Shown: piece after piece, positions 9,801 through 17,620 of the stretch
Layout of the letters: every line of letters begins with the position of its first letter
How positions within the stretch are numbered: position 1 is the first letter of the stretch
Origin: JANOSH01 sp031415695
GTDB lineage: Bacteria > Actinomycetota > Acidimicrobiia > Acidimicrobiales > Ilumatobacteraceae
Length of the DNA stretch: 64,000 nt
Direction of reading: 5' to 3'
Assembly: GCA_031415695.1 (NCBI GenBank)
Contig: JANOSH010000001.1
Span: forward strand, 76,358 to 140,357
Translations under genes and position numbers: made by a program
The notes under the pieces: model-generated
What the model was told of the DNA's origin: nothing
The model's input: the letters and a program-made list of their open reading frames with translations, nothing else
Databases searched by the model: none

Positions 9801-9997
9801 TTCAAACCGCCGGCGCTTGCGCCCGTCATCACGTCGATGACCACGGACGTGTCGACGAACTGTTCGAGCGCGCCATAGAGGCCTTCGCCTCGGGTGGCCC
9901 GATAAAACTCCGAGCTCACCCCGCCGATCCACACGGCGAGGCTGACGCCGCCGTTCATGGCCAGCGCAACATTCAGGTCGCGAGCGGTTGGTGACAT
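6851..9997 (-). CDS. patatin-like phospholipase with C-terminal membrane domain
   Basis: The protein (1,048 residues) begins with a patatin fold: a glycine-rich oxyanion loop (MNGGVSLAVWIGG, residues 14-26), the nucleophile elbow GASAGG with Ser61, and the catalytic Asp in VDGGVLVNKP near residue 242. It resembles the large actinobacterial patatin-related family. A long, mostly alpha-helical middle follows, then six or seven hydrophobic segments between about residues 880 and 1048, so the lipase head is probably membrane-tethered. ATG 9997 has a good ribosome site (GGGGGTGCAGGG); ATG 10090 is less likely. It is transcribed divergently from the CHAT protease gene across 126 bases. The inferred role is lipid hydrolysis as an effector controlled by the neighbouring protease. 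The acyl substrate is unknown. Confidence 0.8.
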   Translation of the reverse strand: MSPTARDLNVALAMNGGVSLAVWIGGVSSEFYRATRGEGLYGALEQFVDTSVVIDVMTGASAGGLNGVFLAAATTRDLPATAFDELRDVWLSVGSFSNLLRNPATKDPPSVLKGDEVFLAEAGKVLARWMAAPAVAAPDGRTDIELVMTASTLDPVPTRATDAAGNRIVDPRHRARFTFTGARLRGADAALTARQLARAARTSASFPGAFEPSFVSVGAGDAVDPDMIDIASFGQSMWAVDGGVLVNKPVGPALELIARHRSDRPGDRILVYINPDPGTPPEPPAAVRDSPPSFGMVIAKSLFSLPRAESLAEELAIIDEYNRKFGLRRRLRESLLLGVSTGGDTEARIDLVDLATQLYPIWLRRDGIASADAIVASHLRSIGRTFADPIGPNESRSWVSAANAIRMARGRADLLDGQFLVATAAATDVPWRYGARAVEAAAATVADMVQRALDLVAPGALDQRLAIARARLDDCRAQSAEARNTDLQWWAVRLQAGVPDEGLAEWADQSFAQLGDAALHLTPVLTEIVHTLRDALPDLRAAAVEAHQRNFADTDDTNPPTRILTRLVSSLATGNPDAADLAHIDDDHAIIRRLLALFVIQDISDDEPGERPSLTFVQVAATTVCPIDPGRTPTEKVRGLSLGHFGGFLKSSWRANDWMWGRLDGATHLAALLVTPARLRQCYVSQSECVDALATMLASEPRLGLDVADIIAAIGDELAFLDGANRRRLPARLPRTLQLVASALVRLAAADELPVVADAIERSQREGASAVPEALEFVRQVAAVREPAGRVPVAAVDRLVAACRVGGETVGEEIGSDALSRTGLGVAAVASGVLAGKSNSVAPVRAAFAVVRRALAWVYVLLDSMLRGTRTATGIMMTLLAVGGALVTARLLGANIPTGPLVIGMYLLAGFVALVALVVGWRRALGSVGLALALVVVASIDANDATTLFLNPDTPSWKPLVHYVGAALMIAAFAIAAARWRANAPQLLRTGVIAALGWLAIGAVVRYGLQSHRWVDAARWMHDWRAVVIALAIPAAVAVASAGTRLWR

Positions 9998-10123
9998 CCC
10001 TGCACCCCCAGTGGCGACACCCATCGCCAAGCTTACGACCGTAGCGTAGTTGTCGGCTTGGTCTTGACGAACTGCTCTGCAGGGGCTCAACTGACAGCAA
10101 CGACGCTTTGGGTGGGGGCATCC
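9998..10123. promoter_or_regulatory. divergent promoter region between patatin and CHAT genes
   Basis: These 126 bases separate the two start codons and must contain the promoters of both transcription units. Purine-rich ribosome sites are visible on both sides: GGGTGGGGG before ATG 10124, and GGGGGTGCAGGG before ATG 9997 on the minus strand. I see no convincing -35/-10 pair or large palindrome. The shared region suggests joint control but does not prove it. Confidence 0.35.
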
Positions 10124-12880
10124 ATGGGGGCATTATCTGTTCGGGCGGCAATCGACGGGCACTACGCACACGAGGCCGACACCGTGCTGCGCTGGGCGTG
10201 CTGGCCGCCTTATGACTCTGGCAGTGCTCGCGAATGGGCTCGGCGGGCCGATGCGGTGCACGAGCCGTTACCGGTCGTGTCATGCGACGACGTCACGGCC
10301 AGCGACGACAACAGCCCGGCTGCATCGGCCGCGTCGGGTGGATTGGGCGATCCTGCGTCGCTGCTGCGGCTCGGTATCGAACACCCCGGGTTGAGTTCGC
10401 GCCGGGCCAGCGAATTGCTTGGTCGACAGGTGGCCGCGCACTGTCCTATCGACGCGCGAGCGGTGGCGTGGGGGTGGCCGTTGCGGGTCACAGCGCTCGA
10501 TTCGCATGTGCTCGGTGAATTGTCCAGCCTTCAGTCGTATCGCCAGCTGTATGACGTCGTCGAAGTCCCCGAGGTGCAGCACGAGCGCTACGACATCATG
10601 GTGGTCGACCCAGCGCAGGTCATGCAGATTCCGTCTCGCGTCTGGCCGACGGTGGTCGTGGTGCGCAGCACCGAGGTCGACCTGGCGTTGTTGGACCACG
10701 CGGTTGGGCAATTGGGGGCGGGTGCGGTGCTGTTCACCGGCCGACCGGTTGGCGACTGGTTCAGCGGGCTGATTGCCCAGTTGTCGCATGACAACCCGCT
10801 CGACGTGGCCCTCGCCATGTCCGAACTCGACGCCGTGCTGTTCGCCGATTGGCGACAGCTGCAGATGACCTCGCTGCGAGTGCTCGTGCAGCGCTGGCGT
10901 CAGCAGGTATTCCTGTGGGATGGCACCGATGTGACGGTGCCCGACCCCGGACAGGGGGTGCGATATTCCATGCCGACTGGTGCAACGGTGTCGGCACCGG
11001 AGTTCGCCGACGACCTGGTGCGCATCGCCACCACCTACGCGTTCGAGATGGAGCGCGGGACCGGCACCACTGAAGCTAACGGGTCGCGGGCGTTGGAGGC
11101 AGCCGGGGTGGGGCGGATCGAGTTGGAGATACGGCTCGACCTGACGGCGTCGGCGGCAGGACCGCCGGAGGCGGAAGAACCGCCGCCACCACCCCCGCCC
11201 GCTGCGCCGACGGTGGTGCCAAGACCCACCGCGCCCACCGGGCAGCCGCCGGGCGGTCTACCCATGACGGGCCCCGGCCGGGGCGGCGAACCCGAGACGG
11301 TGGCCGCAGCCCGCTACCTCAACGTGTCGCCAGCAGCGCTCGACGCCGACGGTGCCGAACTCGATAACGAGGTCACCGCGTTCGTGGCCGGGGCCCCCTA
11401 CCGCATCAGCGTGGCGGTGCGCGAGCGACGGGCCCGGGGTGCGCTGTCGCTGATGGCCGCCTTGCCCGAACCCACGCCGGGGCGGGCCACCACGCTCACC
11501 ATCACGGTGTTTCAGCGCGGTCGCATCGACACCGCTCAAAGCAAACCGCTCGACCTGCCGGCCCGTGGCGATACCGGCTGGTGCACGTTCGATGTGGTGG
11601 CCCCGGTCGGCGCACAACAATTCGACTTGGTGGTGGTCGTCTATCACGACAACGCGTTGCAGGTGGGCGTCGTGTCGGGGCCCATCGTTGCGACCGCCGC
11701 CGACTTGCCCGCGGTTTTGGCGTGGACGTTCAACCTCGGGTCGGCCGGCGACTTCGGCGGCGGCAGCCCGACGCCGGCCATACTCGTCGACGATGCCGCC
11801 TTTGCCCGCCTCGATCTTGGCCCCGGCATGCTCAGCCCCACTGCGGTCACTGCCGGCAAGGCCCGGATGCGCCAGCGGATTCTTCAGGCGCTCGAGGCGG
11901 AAACGTCGAGACCCAAGCTGGCCAAGCTGTCGCCGGTGCTCGCCGATCTGGCCATCGACGGGCGGTTGATGCGCGATCAGTTGCTCGGTGCCGGGCCGTC
12001 GTCGTTCGATACTGCCGAACGCGTGCGGGTGGCCAGCATCGAGGCGGGCGACCCGCTGCCCCTCGAAGCGCTGTACGACCACGCTGCACCGGTCGACAAT
12101 ACCGTCAAGTTGTGTCAGCCGGCCCGTGATGGTGCCGCCACCTGCACGTTGTCGTGCGCCGATCGCAACAACGCTCAGGTGGTGTGCCCGTTCGGGTTCT
12201 GGGGTATCAGCAAGTCCATCGAGCGGGTACGAGCGCCGCGACCGGCGGCCGAGGCGCGTCCGATGGCCACCAGCTCGCTGGCCATCACGTCGTCGGCGCT
12301 CGTAGGCATTTGCGAGCGGGCCAGCAACAAGAACACGTCGGCGGCACGCAAGATCCTCAAAGCGTTTCGTGGGCTGGTGGGCCGGGCGAATCTCGATGAC
12401 GTGTGGACGTGGGACGACTGGGACCGCGCCGTCGCCTCTTCGCCCAGGCTGTTGGCGCTGGTCACCCACACCGAGCAGGCCGATGGGCGTCCGGCGCTCG
12501 AAATTGGCCCGGGCGTGCTGCGCCCCATCCATCAGGTAACCGCAGCGACCATCAACCCCACCGGGGCCAATCCCGGGCCGCTGGTGTTGTTGCTCGGTTG
12601 CGATACCGCGCATCTCGAAACCGCGTACACCGATCTGGTCGACCGTATCCATGCAGTGGGCGCCGAGATAGTCGTAGCGGTGCAGACCCCGGTGCGCGGC
12701 GCGCAGGTGGCCGAACTGGTCGACGCTATGGTCGAGGCGTTACGCAACCAAGTGTCGGCACCCGGCACCAAACGGATGGGCGAAGTGTTGCGGGCCACCC
12801 GCCACCAGCTGCTGCTTGAGGGACGGATCGCCGGGCTGGCCGTGGTGTCGACTGGCGACGGGGGCATCGAACTGTCATGA
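10124..12880 (+). CDS. large CHAT-domain (caspase-like) protease
   Basis: The C-terminal third has the hallmarks of a CHAT cysteine peptidase: LLALVTHTE with candidate catalytic His782, and PLVLLLGCDTA with candidate Cys826, each at the end of a hydrophobic strand. These are followed by EIVVAVQTPVRG and a closing helix. The N-terminal 350 residues form an unrecognised alpha/beta region. A proline-rich linker lies near residues 365-400 (EEPPPPPPPAAP), then a probable beta-sandwich (about 415-550). ATG 10124 has a strong ribosome site; an in-frame TTG at 10058 is less likely. The stop overlaps the MBL gene start by ATGA, so the two are translationally coupled. CHAT peptidases often activate partner effectors by cleavage; here the divergent patatin is an obvious candidate substrate, which is inference. 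Confidence 0.75.
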   Translation: MGALSVRAAIDGHYAHEADTVLRWACWPPYDSGSAREWARRADAVHEPLPVVSCDDVTASDDNSPAASAASGGLGDPASLLRLGIEHPGLSSRRASELLGRQVAAHCPIDARAVAWGWPLRVTALDSHVLGELSSLQSYRQLYDVVEVPEVQHERYDIMVVDPAQVMQIPSRVWPTVVVVRSTEVDLALLDHAVGQLGAGAVLFTGRPVGDWFSGLIAQLSHDNPLDVALAMSELDAVLFADWRQLQMTSLRVLVQRWRQQVFLWDGTDVTVPDPGQGVRYSMPTGATVSAPEFADDLVRIATTYAFEMERGTGTTEANGSRALEAAGVGRIELEIRLDLTASAAGPPEAEEPPPPPPPAAPTVVPRPTAPTGQPPGGLPMTGPGRGGEPETVAAARYLNVSPAALDADGAELDNEVTAFVAGAPYRISVAVRERRARGALSLMAALPEPTPGRATTLTITVFQRGRIDTAQSKPLDLPARGDTGWCTFDVVAPVGAQQFDLVVVVYHDNALQVGVVSGPIVATAADLPAVLAWTFNLGSAGDFGGGSPTPAILVDDAAFARLDLGPGMLSPTAVTAGKARMRQRILQALEAETSRPKLAKLSPVLADLAIDGRLMRDQLLGAGPSSFDTAERVRVASIEAGDPLPLEALYDHAAPVDNTVKLCQPARDGAATCTLSCADRNNAQVVCPFGFWGISKSIERVRAPRPAAEARPMATSSLAITSSALVGICERASNKNTSAARKILKAFRGLVGRANLDDVWTWDDWDRAVASSPRLLALVTHTEQADGRPALEIGPGVLRPIHQVTAATINPTGANPGPLVLLLGCDTAHLETAYTDLVDRIHAVGAEIVVAVQTPVRGAQVAELVDAMVEALRNQVSAPGTKRMGEVLRATRHQLLLEGRIAGLAVVSTGDGGIELS

Positions 12881-13980
12881 GCGGCGAATGGGTCGAACTC
12901 GAAGTGCTGCCCGGCGGCTACGGCGACGCCTTACTGTTGCGGTACGGCAACCGCACCGTCGAGCACACCATCCTCATCGACGCGGGGCCTGCCGAGGCCG
13001 CCACGTGGGTGCCGGTGTCGGCTCGCCTGCGGGCGCTCACCTCACCGATCGACCTGTTCGTCGTCACCCACATCGACGTCGATCACATCGCCGGAACCAA
13101 GGCGCTGCTGGCCGACGACGACTTGGCGGGGCGCATCAAGGCGGTGTGGTTCAACGGGTTCAAACACCTGGAACGGGCCGCCGATTGGCTGGGCGGCATC
13201 GACGGAGAGCTGTTCACCTCGGCCATCAGGTCCCGAGGCTATCCGTGGAACGCCGGATTCGCCGGGGCCATCGACAACCTGGTGGGCGGCCCCATACTTG
13301 TACCGGCAGCCGGCCCGCTGCCAAGGGTGCCGTTGCCGGGCGGGGCCACTGCGGTGCTGTTGTCGCCCAGCCCGAAAAAGCTCACCCGGTTGATCAAGTC
13401 GTGGCGCAAGGTGGTGGAGGATGCCGGGTTGAAACCGGGCCAGGGCGCGCACCTTGAATCGCCCCGCAAGCCGGTGGCCGACGACTGGCTGGGTGTCGCC
13501 AACCTCGCCCGAACCGCGGCCAAGGTAACGCCACGCGACACCAAACCGGCCAACGGTTCGAGCATCGCCTTCGCGTTCGAGTGGGGAGATTTCCGGGTGT
13601 TGATGGCCGCCGATGCTCACCCCGATCTGCTGACCACCAACCTGGCGCGGCTCGCCGCCGAGCACGGCGACACCCGGGTGCGGTTCGATGTCGTCAAGCT
13701 GCCCCACCACGGCAGCGCGTCGAATGTCACCAACGACCTGCTCGCGCTCATCGAGTGTCGCGATTGGGTGATTTCCACCAACGGGGCCCGGTTCGGCCAC
13801 CCCGACGACATCGCACTGGCCCGGGTGCTCACCGCGTCACCGGGGTCGCGGCTGCACGCCAACGACAACTCCGAACGGATGCGGGCGTGGGCCAAGTTCG
13901 CGCCACCCCATGATCACGGTTACGAGCTGCGCACCCCGGCGGCCGGAACCGCCGGCTGCGTCATTCGCCTGGGGCCCTAG
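12877..13980 (+). CDS. MBL-fold metallo-hydrolase (ComEC/Rec2-like) coupled to CHAT protease
   Basis: The 367-residue protein shows the metallo-beta-lactamase fold: an early LIDAG strand, the metal motif THIDVDHIAG (His65-x-Asp67-x-Asp69-His70, an HxDxDH variant of HxHxDH), MAADAHPD, and KLPHHGSASN with His277/His278. The last motif is typical of the ComEC-like branch that includes nucleases and many defence-associated hydrolases. There is no membrane segment, so it should be cytosolic. The ATG overlaps the CHAT stop by four bases. It could be a nuclease or second-messenger hydrolase acting with the protease; the sequence does not show which. Confidence 0.8.
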   Translation: MSGEWVELEVLPGGYGDALLLRYGNRTVEHTILIDAGPAEAATWVPVSARLRALTSPIDLFVVTHIDVDHIAGTKALLADDDLAGRIKAVWFNGFKHLERAADWLGGIDGELFTSAIRSRGYPWNAGFAGAIDNLVGGPILVPAAGPLPRVPLPGGATAVLLSPSPKKLTRLIKSWRKVVEDAGLKPGQGAHLESPRKPVADDWLGVANLARTAAKVTPRDTKPANGSSIAFAFEWGDFRVLMAADAHPDLLTTNLARLAAEHGDTRVRFDVVKLPHHGSASNVTNDLLALIECRDWVISTNGARFGHPDDIALARVLTASPGSRLHANDNSERMRAWAKFAPPHDHGYELRTPAAGTAGCVIRLGP

Positions 13981-14001
13981 CAGGAGAGTCAAGTGATCGC
14001 T

Positions 14002-14081
14002 CTGGAATAGGAACTCGACTTATTCTAGCAAAAGTCGAATTACTGGAATACACTAGGCCTGTAGCCCAGTCGACTGGAATA
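14002..14081. promoter_or_regulatory. cluster of operator-like repeats upstream of fic
   Basis: CTGGAATA occurs three times (14002-14009, 14043-14050, 14074-14081), with a near-match in reverse (TATTCTAG, 14021-14028). A perfect inverted repeat TCGACTT/AAGTCGA (14015-14021 and 14032-14038) surrounds the reverse copy. The last repeat ends six bases before the fic ATG. The cluster probably binds a repressor, perhaps the winged-helix end of the Fic protein itself, which is inference. Confidence 0.5.
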
Positions 14082-14086
14082 GCGAG

Positions 14087-15226
14087 ATGGTGAGCACCCG
14101 AGCCGAGCGGTATCAAGGTCAGGTCACCGGCTATCAGGCGTTCTTGCCGACCCCACTGCCCCCAGACCCACCGCTCAAGTGGACACCCGAACTGTTGAAA
14201 GCGCTCTCGAACGCCGACCGGGCCGTCGGCAGACTTGATGGACTCGCACGGGGCTTACCGAATCCCGACCTGTTCGTCGCGATGTACGTCCGACGCGAAG
14301 CGGTGCTCTCCTCCCAGATCGAGGGCACACAGTCCAGCCTTGACGACATCTTGGCCTTCGAGGTGGATGCGCCGGGCATGATCCAACCAGCCGATATCAC
14401 CGAGACCGTCAACTATGTCAGGGCGATGAACACAGGCCTTCGCCTGCTGGACGAATTACCGCTGTCGGGTCGCCTCATCCGCGAAGTTCACAAGGAGCTC
14501 TTGACCGGAGTACGGGGTCAGGAACGACACCCCGGCGAGTTCCGGCGAACACAGAACTGGATCGGCCCAGCCGGTTGCACGCTTGACACCGCCAGCTTCG
14601 TACCACCGCCACCAGGCGAACTGTCCGACTGTTTCGGCGCTTTGGAACGGTTCCTCCACGACCATGATCAACCACCTCTTGTGCTCGCTGGGTTGGCCCA
14701 CGCCCAGTTCGAAACGATCCATCCGTTCCTCGACGGCAACGGTCGCGTTGGGCGTTTGCTAATCACACTGGTGCTGGTGGAACGCAATGTGCTCAGTCGA
14801 CCGTTGCTCTACCTCAGCCTGTTCCTCAAACAAAACCGCACCGAGTACTACGAGCGACTCAGCGCCGTGCGCTCGACCGGTGACTGGGAAGGTTGGCTGC
14901 GTTTCTTTCTCACCGGTGTCGAGGTCACCGCCAACGACGCAGTCAGCGTCGCTAGCGCCGTCGCCGAACTACGCGACCGTCATCTACGCCTCGCCGCGAC
15001 GCAGAACGTTGGCCGGTACGGCGTGCCGATGCTCGACCTGTTAGCGCAGCAACCGTTGGTCACCGTGAAGTACGCGGTCGAACATCTCGGTACGACATCC
15101 ACGACGGTTGGTGCGCTCCTCGACCGGTACGCTGCGCTCGGCGTTGTCGAGGAAGTAACCGGTCTGAAACGCAACCGGGTCTACCGCTACTCGCCATACC
15201 TCAACCTGTTCACCACTGGTCAATAG
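14087..15226 (+). CDS. Fic-family AMP-transferase with winged-helix C-terminus
   Basis: Fic enzymes usually transfer AMP from ATP to a protein hydroxyl. The core motif HPFLDGNGRVGR (near residues 210-221) is complete, with the catalytic His. SSQIEGTQSS near residue 75-84 matches the inhibitory helix motif (S/T)xxxE(G/N), so this is a self-inhibited class II-type Fic. The C-terminal 70 residues (LLAQQPLVTVKYAVEHLGTT, then a recognition-helix-like region) look like a winged helix-turn-helix, which may read the repeats upstream. The length (379) is normal for this architecture. The start is the first ATG after the repeat cluster. It lies just after the patatin/CHAT/MBL locus but as a separate transcription unit. 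Confidence 0.9.
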   Translation: MVSTRAERYQGQVTGYQAFLPTPLPPDPPLKWTPELLKALSNADRAVGRLDGLARGLPNPDLFVAMYVRREAVLSSQIEGTQSSLDDILAFEVDAPGMIQPADITETVNYVRAMNTGLRLLDELPLSGRLIREVHKELLTGVRGQERHPGEFRRTQNWIGPAGCTLDTASFVPPPPGELSDCFGALERFLHDHDQPPLVLAGLAHAQFETIHPFLDGNGRVGRLLITLVLVERNVLSRPLLYLSLFLKQNRTEYYERLSAVRSTGDWEGWLRFFLTGVEVTANDAVSVASAVAELRDRHLRLAATQNVGRYGVPMLDLLAQQPLVTVKYAVEHLGTTSTTVGALLDRYAALGVVEEVTGLKRNRVYRYSPYLNLFTTGQ

Positions 15227-15318
15227 CGCAATTTTCCGGCCAGCCCGTCTCAAGCCGGGAAGTCCACGCTTCGTGCCTGCGGTCCAAATGGTCCGGCTCG
15301 ACTAACGTCAGAGCTTGT

Positions 15319-17601
15319 ATGAGCGCTGACACATCTGGTCCAGCGGCGACCCCAACAGGTCTCCGCGTCATTCGTCCCTACCACTACGTTCTCGGCCTAG
15401 GGGCATTCGCCGCACTGTTTACGCTGGCCTCTGGAATCATCCCGCTTATCACCAAGTGGCACGACTCATCCACGGTGACACGAGAGATCTTCACCGGCAT
15501 ACCGGCCGCCTTCCAAGTGATGTTCTACGTCGTCGTTCCGGTACTGCTTGTGTACGCCTCGTGGGCTTTCGCCCAGCGAATCCGCAACTGGGAGCGTGGT
15601 GCACCCGACAACCGGGCCACAACCCCCAAGAACGCTAAACATCGGCTCGCCGACTTCCGAGCCGGTGTGTACATGAAGACCTTGCTGCGAGACCCGGCAG
15701 CAGGCGTCATGCACTCGTTCATCTACTTCGGGTTCCTTATCCTGCTTGGCGTCACAACGGTCAGCGAGATCGACCATCAAATGCCTGAAGGGTTGAAATT
15801 CCTGCACGGCGGCACGTACCAAGGTTTCGCGTTCATGGGTGACCTCGCCGGGCTCATCTTCACCGTCGGCATGATCTGGGCTCTTCTTCGTCGCTATGTA
15901 CAGCGGCCTTACCGAATCCGCATCAAGTCCAAGCCCGAACATGTTGCCGCGTTAGCGGTCCTGCTCATCATCGGGTTGTCGGGGTTTGCTGCCGAGATGT
16001 TCCGGATTGCCCGGGCCATCGGTGATGGCGTCGACATGGATTTCGAACGGTGGGCGTTCATTGGATACCCGCTCGCTCGGCTACTCGATGGTGTTGGCAC
16101 CAAGACACTTGAAGTGTTCCATCAGATCTTTTGGGTGTCGCACGTCGTTGCATTCTTCGTGTTCTTGATCATGTTGCCGATCACCATGTTGCGCCACATG
16201 GTCACATCGCCCGTCAACATGTACCTGCGCAATCGTGAGCGTCCGAAAGGCGCCATGCGGGCCATGCCTAACCTAGCCGAGACGTCTCTCGAAACGTTCG
16301 GCGCTTCGGTTGTCGACGATTTCACGTGGAAGCAATTGCTCGACCTCGACTCGTGCACGATGTGCGGACGTTGCACGGCGGTGTGCCCCGCACACGCCAC
16401 TGGCAAACCGCTCGACCCTCGCGAAATCGTGCTGAAGTCTGGTGCAGTTATGGCTGCCTCGGGGGCGCATGGCCCGGTTTCGGCTCCCCTGTCCGAGGAT
16501 CGCGAGATCACAATCTCGGCCAACTCGCTGTTCGAACGAATCACTGCCGAGGAAATCTGGTCGTGCACGACGTGCCGTGCTTGCGACGAGGCATGCCCGG
16601 TCCACATTGAAATCCTCGACAAAATCCTCGACATGCGCCGCTATCTCGCGCTCATGGAAAGTGACTTCCCCAGCGAACTGGGCACCGCATACCGAGGCAT
16701 GGAGAACCAGGGCAACCCGTGGGGAATGAGCCAGGGAGAGCGTGGCGATTGGGCCAAAGATCTCGACGTCACCATTCTCGATCCGGGCGAAGCCCTCAGC
16801 CACGAATACCTGTACTGGGTGGGGTGCGCCGGTAGCTTCGACGACAAGAACAAGAAGGTCACCCAAGCAATGGCCAAGCTGCTCAAACGAGCCGGCCTTG
16901 ACGTGGCCATCTTGGGTCCGAGCGAAATGTGCACCGGTGATTCTGCTCGTCGTTCCGGCAACGAGTACCTGTTCCAGATGTTGGCAACTCCCAACATCGA
17001 GATGCTCAACGGAATGGGCGTCAAGAAAATCATCACGCAATGCCCGCACTGCTTCAACACCTTGCAGAACGAATACCCACAGCTCGGCGGGAACTACGAA
17101 GTTATCCACCACAGCCAACTGCTCGATGAACTGATCTCGTCGGGCAAACTCGATGTGAGCAATGCAACGTTGGAAGAGCGTGTCGTCTACCACGACAGCT
17201 GCTATCTCGGTCGTCACAACGACGTGTATCTCGCTCCTCGCCGGGTCATTGGTTCCCTCAAGGGAATCCAGGTTGTCGAGATGGGTCGCAACGGCACCAA
17301 GGGCATGTGCTGCGGGGCCGGTGGCGCGCGCATGTGGATGGAAGAATCCATCGGCACGAAGGTCAATGACGAACGGGCCCGCGAAGCAATCGCCACAGGT
17401 GCTAGCCGCGTCGCCACCGCATGCCCGTTCTGCTACATCATGCTCGACGACGGCGTAAAGGCCGCCGGCAACGACGACATCAAGGTCGCTGATCTTGCCA
17501 TTCACGTCCTCGACGCCATCGAGGCGGGCGAGCTCGCCCGGGCCACAGCTAGCGCGCCCCTTTCCGACCAGTCGACTGGCACCCCTGTCGCTGGCGACTG
17601 A
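15319..17601 (+). CDS. membrane Fe-S oxidoreductase, heterodisulfide reductase/FadF-like
   Basis: The protein (760 residues) has about six hydrophobic segments in the first 290 residues, resembling the heme-binding nitrate reductase gamma domain. Two [4Fe-4S] clusters follow (CTMCGRCTAVCPA near 350 and CTTCRACDEACPV near 417), then two CCG domains (YWVGCAGSFD near 500; CCGAGGARMW near 664). This is the actinobacterial FadF-type architecture, thought to pass electrons from electron-transfer flavoprotein or acyl-CoA dehydrogenases to menaquinone. ATG 15319 is followed by a short polar leader. It sits 20 bases before the SNF2 gene and could be co-transcribed, though the functions are unrelated. 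Confidence 0.88.
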   Translation: MSADTSGPAATPTGLRVIRPYHYVLGLGAFAALFTLASGIIPLITKWHDSSTVTREIFTGIPAAFQVMFYVVVPVLLVYASWAFAQRIRNWERGAPDNRATTPKNAKHRLADFRAGVYMKTLLRDPAAGVMHSFIYFGFLILLGVTTVSEIDHQMPEGLKFLHGGTYQGFAFMGDLAGLIFTVGMIWALLRRYVQRPYRIRIKSKPEHVAALAVLLIIGLSGFAAEMFRIARAIGDGVDMDFERWAFIGYPLARLLDGVGTKTLEVFHQIFWVSHVVAFFVFLIMLPITMLRHMVTSPVNMYLRNRERPKGAMRAMPNLAETSLETFGASVVDDFTWKQLLDLDSCTMCGRCTAVCPAHATGKPLDPREIVLKSGAVMAASGAHGPVSAPLSEDREITISANSLFERITAEEIWSCTTCRACDEACPVHIEILDKILDMRRYLALMESDFPSELGTAYRGMENQGNPWGMSQGERGDWAKDLDVTILDPGEALSHEYLYWVGCAGSFDDKNKKVTQAMAKLLKRAGLDVAILGPSEMCTGDSARRSGNEYLFQMLATPNIEMLNGMGVKKIITQCPHCFNTLQNEYPQLGGNYEVIHHSQLLDELISSGKLDVSNATLEERVVYHDSCYLGRHNDVYLAPRRVIGSLKGIQVVEMGRNGTKGMCCGAGGARMWMEESIGTKVNDERAREAIATGASRVATACPFCYIMLDDGVKAAGNDDIKVADLAIHVLDAIEAGELARATASAPLSDQSTGTPVAGD

Positions 17602-17620
17602 CCCGAAAGCCACCTGACCC

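Noticed and set aside
11258..12652. 464-codon open frame antisense to the CHAT gene
   Set aside because: It is the GC-driven shadow of a real coding frame; the translation is Arg/Gly/His-rich without any recognisable motif, while the sense frame has a convincing protease domain.
16273..17613. 446-codon open frame antisense to the Fe-S oxidoreductase
   Set aside because: The sense strand encodes clear Fe-S and CCG motifs; the antisense product has no domain features and no ribosome site.
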